Below are positions 60,406 through 64,000 of a stretch of 64,000 nucleotides of DNA, in pieces. Numbering within the stretch: the first letter of the stretch is position 1; each line of letters opens with the position of its first letter. The notes under the pieces are model-generated. The model saw only the letters and a list, made by a program, of their open reading frames with translations. It was not told the DNA's origin and did not search any database. A program made the position numbers and the translations under genes. This DNA comes from Datisca glomerata (taxonomy: Eukaryota; Streptophyta; Magnoliopsida; Cucurbitales; Datiscaceae). The stretch lies in NCBI GenBank assembly GCA_003255025.1, contig QANY01000261.1, forward strand, positions 1,490,607 through 1,554,606, given 5' to 3'.

Positions 60406-60708
60406 ATGGAAATGGTGAAAAGAATGGTAGGTGAAAAGGCAGTGGTGATATTCAGTAAGAAATCATGTTGCATGAGCCATTCAATCAAGTCACTCATAAG
60501 TAGCTATGGGGCAAACCCAACAATATATGAGCTTGATGAAGAGCCTAAGGGGCACCAAATTGAGACAGCTTTAATCCAAATTGGGCCTCAACCAAGTGTG
60601 CCTGCTGTTTTCATTGGTGGTGCTAAAGAGGTTTTAAGCCTTCAGATTAGGAATGAACTTGTCCCTTTACTCTTAAGTGCTAAAGCTATATGGGTTTGGA
60701 ACTCATAG
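60406..60708 (+). CDS. CC-type (class III) glutaredoxin with shortened loop
   Basis: An intronless frame of 100 residues is strongly similar to the glutaredoxin at 45311-45619. The active site is Cys21-Cys22-Met-Ser, with SVP at 64-66. Relative to the paralogue, five residues (QQFVG) are missing: [14 protein letters not shown] becomes VFIGGAKEV. The loop between the SVP strand and the Gly-Gly element is thus shortened while keeping one Gly-Gly pair. The C-terminus AIWVWNS extends three residues past the usual end, which could mask the ALWL-type tail needed for TGA factor contact (inference). The in-frame deletion and undamaged frame suggest an expressed protein of altered glutathione or partner binding, but recent decay cannot be excluded. 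Confidence 0.88.
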   Translation: MEMVKRMVGEKAVVIFSKKSCCMSHSIKSLISSYGANPTIYELDEEPKGHQIETALIQIGPQPSVPAVFIGGAKEVLSLQIRNELVPLLLSAKAIWVWNS

Positions 60709-61213
60709 AATTACTTATCTTTCTTCTTTCACAACAGAATCAAACTAGTGAATTCGAGTAACTCAAACTTTTCCTTACTTATTTGTAGCTATGTAACAAA
60801 AAAAATGTGCTTACTAATTATAGCATGCTTATTAATTATACGCATAATGTATCTACTTTACATAGACATTTTAATTAGTACCTTCTTTTTTTTCGTCTTT
60901 TACCCTTTTTTGGGGACTTGATCAGGATTCGGATGCTCTTCACTCTTTTTAGCCAGCTTAAGCTCAAGATTGTTTACTTTAATTTACTGATAATCGTATT
61001 TCCAGAAAATATGGAAGCCGCCTAACATACATACGTACATATAATATATACATAGTTTTGTGCATTTTTCTTAATATCCTTTTGATTCTTTTTCGTTTGA
61101 AAGTTCTGGCAAAAGGGTAATTGGCTGTGGATATTACCCAACCTTTATTTCACAGACATTGAGGGTATTCAATTTCATAGAGATACCTGGTAGTTTTGTG
61201 CATTTTTCTTAAA
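60709..61213. other. 3' flank of the second glutaredoxin gene
   Basis: No further gene is seen. A short phrase, tagttttgtgcatttttctta, occurs twice (about 61057 and 61193). Confidence 0.5.
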
Positions 61214-61636
61214 TCAAATTGTTATATTTTTAATTTACGAGCGTCAATTTTAATGATAAAAGAATAAAATAATAATCACATACAACCGTGACATATGAAA
61301 ATAATACATAAATAAATAAGAAGAGATAACAACTAAAAAAATAATGGAAATGAATGTTAGAGATGATAAATATGTATGATAAATTTAAAAAAGAAATATG
61401 CATGATGAAAATAATGAAACAAGACGTGAGATAATTAAAAATAAATTACAATAATTTAATAATATCTAATAAAAAAATAGAAAAAATAAACATGCATTAA
61501 AAACAAAAAAATATGTATAAACAACAAAAAAAATAAAAAAAAAACTAAAAAAATAAGTAAAATTTTTTTTGCAGAGGGTGACGTCACCCTCTGTCTTTTA
61601 AGCGAAAATTAAATAAAGAAATTTACAAAAATTTAA
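61214..61636. repeat. 423-bp tandem duplication, unit 1
   Basis: The unit begins aaatcaaattgttat, includes tttacgagcgtcaatttt and agaagagataacaactaaaa, and ends with a 22-bp perfect palindrome (61572-61593) centred on TGACGTCA, followed by ctgtcttttaagcg. It is followed immediately by unit 2 with very high similarity, so the duplication is fairly young. Confidence 0.85.
61572..61593. promoter_or_regulatory. 22-bp palindrome with TGACGTCA core, copy 1
   Basis: The arms CAGAGGG and CCCTCTG flank the octamer TGACGTCA, all perfectly self-complementary. TGACGTCA is a consensus for TGA/CRE-type bZIP dimers (family knowledge). A short hairpin or a binding site are both possible; no function is demonstrated. 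Confidence 0.6.
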
Positions 61637-62060
61637 ATCAAATTGTTATGGTTTTAATTTACGAGCGTCAATTTTGATGATAAAAGAATAAAATAATAAT
61701 TACATACAACCGTGACGTATGAAAATAATACATAAAATAAATAAGAAGAGATAACAACTAAAAAAATACTGGAAATGAATGTTAGAGATGATAAATATGT
61801 ATGATAAATTTAAAAAAAAAATATGCATGATGAAAATAATGAAACAATACGTGAAATAATTAAAAATAAATATAAAAATAAATTACAACAAATTAATAAT
61901 ATCTACTAAAAAATAGAAAAAATAAACAAACATAAAAACAAAAAAATATGTATAAACAACAAAAAAATGAAAAAAAAAGTAAATTTTTTTTTGCAGAGGG
62001 TGATGTCACCCTCTGTTAAGTGACAGAGGGGTGACGTCACCCTCTGTCTTTTTTTTTTAA
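61637..62060. repeat. 423-bp tandem duplication, unit 2
   Basis: This is a near-identical second copy of 61214-61636 with small indels (an extra a in the A-runs, tataaaaataaa inserted near 61870). Its end carries two palindromes instead of one: 61995-62016 with the core changed to TGATGTCA, and 62025-62047 with the core TGACGTCA intact but one extra G in an arm. Confidence 0.85.
61995..62047. promoter_or_regulatory. Two further TGACGTCA-type palindromes in tandem
   Basis: Copy 2 (61995-62016) has one core substitution, and copy 3 (62025-62047) keeps the TGACGTCA core between CAGAGGGG and CCCTCTG. They are 8 bp apart, so a cruciform or cooperative bZIP binding is possible. The doubling relative to unit 1 indicates continuing local expansion. 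Confidence 0.6.
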
Positions 62061-62179
62061 TTTTTCATTTTTTTCATATATATATATAATTTTTTAGTAA
62101 ATAAATTGATAATAAATTTTTTATGTGTAAAATAAATTAATCTACGAATAAAAATGCTTAATTTCATACATGATCATGC

Positions 62180-62755
62180 ACTTTTTTACTCAATGGTCTA
62201 TTAATTACCATTTTTATTTCTTCACTCAATGATAATCAAATAGCAAAGAATGATCATGAATGATAATTAATTTAAACAAGTGTCACTAAAAATAAATAAA
62301 TAATTTTATTTGGGATATAAATGTTATTTTAACTTAGTTCACTAATTATCATTTTTCTTTTCTTCTTTCATTGTTAGGAATGATCATGGATGGTAATTAG
62401 TTTAAACAAGTGTTACTAGAGAAAATCCATAAAACTTTTAAAATAAAATAATTTTTGTTTGGGATATATTGGGATATAAATATACAATTTTTTATTGGAC
62501 TACTTAGTTCACTAATTACCATTTTTCCTTTCTTCCTTCGTTATTAGAAATGATCATGGATGGTAACTAGTTTAAACAAGTGTCACTAAAGAAAATCCAT
62601 AAAAATTTTAAAATAAAATAATTTTTGTTTGGGATATAAATATACCATTTTTTTGTTGGACTACTTAGTTCACTAATTACCATTTTTCCTTTCTTCCTTC
62701 ATTGCCACGAATGATCATGGATGGTAACTAGTTTAAACAAGTGTCACAAAAAATG
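62180..62755. repeat. Tandem repeat of about 130-170 bp, four copies
   Basis: Each unit contains atgatcatggatggtaa, tagtttaaacaagtgt and ttagttcactaattacca. The atgatcat anchors lie at about 62250, 62381, 62550 and 62711, giving periods of about 131, 169 and 161 bp. The last copies are the most alike, consistent with local expansion. No coding content. Confidence 0.8.
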
Positions 62756-63370
62756 ATGGTCAAAAAATTAAAAAAAACAGAGAGAAGATTTGTAAGAACA
62801 TAAAAAAATCAAAGGCTTAAAATATTTGCATAATCTTGTATAGAGGTTTTACTCTCCATTTTATGCATTTTTATGTATGAGAAATTATCATAGGAGAACT
62901 TTTCATCAAATGTACACTTTCAACCCATTAAATAGTTGATTCACATTGAGTTAATTTTATACCCCTCAAAATTTTATCCTCATTCTCATTGATTGAGTTG
63001 ATGACAAAAAAAATCTCATAATCAAACTTGTAGAGAGATAAACAAATATATGAAAGCAAAACTTAAGATTAAAAGTAGGAGAAATGATAAAGAATGAGCA
63101 AACAAACCTATATATGGAAGATGAAGCAAATAAATATCAAATACATGAGTATGAGAAATAGAGATGATTAATTAGAATGAACAAAATATATTGTAAGCTA
63201 AAATGTAAGAGATTTGATCTATTTTAATAAAAAAAGATGGAAGATGAATAAAAATGAAAACTTACATTTTTTTTCTCTTTTTCACTATTTTCTCAAAACC
63301 CCTCTTTCTCTCTCTAAAATATATTCTCTTCATCACTCTCCTGAATCTCTTCTTTCAAGTGAATACCTCC
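62756..63370. other. AT-rich stretch, possibly part of a gypsy LTR
   Basis: No gene is seen. A pyrimidine-rich run (tttctctctctaaaat) at about 63290-63360 precedes the TATA sequence described next. If the gypsy interpretation is right, this is the R/U5 side of a minus-strand LTR. Confidence 0.35.
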
Positions 63371-63373
63371 CCT

Positions 63374-63384
63374 CTATTTATAGG
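63374..63384 (-). promoter_or_regulatory. TATA-type promoter on the minus strand, probable LTR promoter
   Basis: The minus strand reads CCTATAAATAG followed by aggggaggtattc, preceded by caaaccctaattttg. This arrangement is frequent in LTRs of plant gypsy (Tat/Ogre-type) elements (recollection of the family, not a computed match). Confidence 0.45.
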
Positions 63385-63580
63385 CAAAATTAGGGTTTGT
63401 CTTTTTTACTTTTAGTCTTTTTTGCTCATTTTTTACTGTTTAGTCCTTTGACCACTTTTCTTATTTTAGTATTGGACTAGTTTTCAAATTATACATATAG
63501 TCTTAGACTATTATATGAGCCAAAATACAAAGTATGTATATTTAATATATTAGATCGGACAAAATATGGTATCTATATCT

Positions 63581-63591
63581 GCCCCCCTTTG
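63581..63591 (-). other. Possible polypurine tract of a gypsy element
   Basis: The minus strand reads CAAAGGGGGGC, then agatatagatacc. A purine run followed by a GATACCA-type sequence is the usual context at the start of a Tat/Ogre 3' LTR. The expected TG terminus is not clear, so the call is tentative. Confidence 0.35.
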
Positions 63592-63639
63592 AGCACGCTT
63601 CTGATCTCAGAATGTGTACAAAGGTGTGGATAAGTATTT

Positions 63640-64000
63640 TGATCGGTACAAGAAAACAATATATGAAATTGGGGAATAGAAACCTGGATAGACACAGGCT
63701 TCGACCTCGCTCAATGGAAACAGACCGGGATGGATGCAGGCTAACCGAGATATTTGAAAGGAAACAGACCGGGATGGATGCAGGCTTCGACCTCGACTCA
63801 GTGCGGATTCGATTTAACCGTAGATGTTTGAAACAAAAATTGACCAGGTACTGACACTGGGCTTCGACCTTGACTCAACTCGGGTTCGATTTAACCATAT
63901 GAATTGAAATGGACCAGGCGCTGACACCGGGCTTCGACCTCGACTTAATGCGAGTTCGATTTAACCATATGAATTGAAATGGACCGGGCGCTAACATCGG
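63640..64000. repeat. 70-86-bp minisatellite running off the window
   Basis: Units are built on ggcttcgacct, cgactca, ggttcgatttaacca and tgaaatggaccgggcgct. The ggcttcgacct anchors lie at about 63697, 63783, 63859 and 63929, giving periods of 86, 76 and 70 bp, with units becoming more uniform to the right. Tandem arrays just inside the 3' LTR are characteristic of Tat/Ogre gypsy elements (family knowledge), which fits the purine tract and TATA to the left. The short open frame 63612-63854 follows the repeat. Confidence 0.8.

Overview
This window is nuclear DNA of a flowering plant, most likely a eudicot. The evidence is strong AT-richness, GT-AG introns, several families of decayed Ty1/copia retrotransposons primed by initiator-Met tRNA, intronless CC-type glutaredoxin genes (a land-plant class), a plant OTU deubiquitinase gene, and a nuclear copy of a chloroplast rpoB fragment. 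The species cannot be named from the sequence. No bacterial-type operon, CRISPR array or tRNA/rRNA gene was seen.

Layout. 0-4.1 kb: two pieces of a large-LTR copia family (LTRs about 2.2 kb), fused in opposite orientations and ending in a broken gag. 4.1-6.4 kb: a two-copy repeat of about 390 bp followed by an alternating-orientation minisatellite. 6.9-27.7 kb: a layered nest. A LINE-like retroposon of about 1.2 kb (flanked by ATAATGAGTTA, ending in an A-tail) is split by a 19.6-kb copia composite flanked by the 5-bp duplication GTGGA. The composite is element B on the minus strand; element A of the same family appears to have inserted into B's 3' LTR, and a later deletion fused A's 5' LTR to B's pol. 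27.7-38 kb: AT-rich intergenic DNA with a hAT-type element carrying a perfect 8-bp duplication (34.1-35.3 kb), microsatellites, and a C-rich/G-rich minisatellite with quadruplex motifs (36.2-36.7 kb). 38-40.3 kb: LTR-like direct repeats, the plastid rpoB insert, and a PIF/Harbinger-like non-autonomous element ending just upstream of a gene.

40.3-60.7 kb is the genic part. It holds a two-exon OTU-domain cysteine protease gene (about 41.37-42.70 kb), with a short assembly gap bounded by poly(C) in its 3' flank, and two CC-type glutaredoxin genes (45.3 and 60.4 kb, same strand) that look like paralogues. The later one lacks five residues near the glutathione-binding loop. Between the glutaredoxins lie a partial large-LTR copia (48.2-51.2 kb), a second copia family with a short LTR of about 213 bp (51.2-55.5 kb), a duplicated 390-bp flank on each side, a decayed RNase H-domain gene (57.6-58.0 kb) and a solo LTR (58.0-58.5 kb). 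61.2-64 kb is tandem repeats: a 423-bp duplication carrying near-identical palindromes centred on TGACGTCA, a repeat of about 160 bp, and a 70-86-bp minisatellite that may belong to the 3' end of a gypsy element running off the window.

The intact genes are not functionally linked to each other, apart from the two glutaredoxin paralogues, which are expected to act as thiol regulators of TGA bZIP factors. I see no convincing new multi-gene system. The most informative content is the transposon stratigraphy, the shortened glutaredoxin, the palindromic TGACGTCA duplications and the alternating minisatellite.
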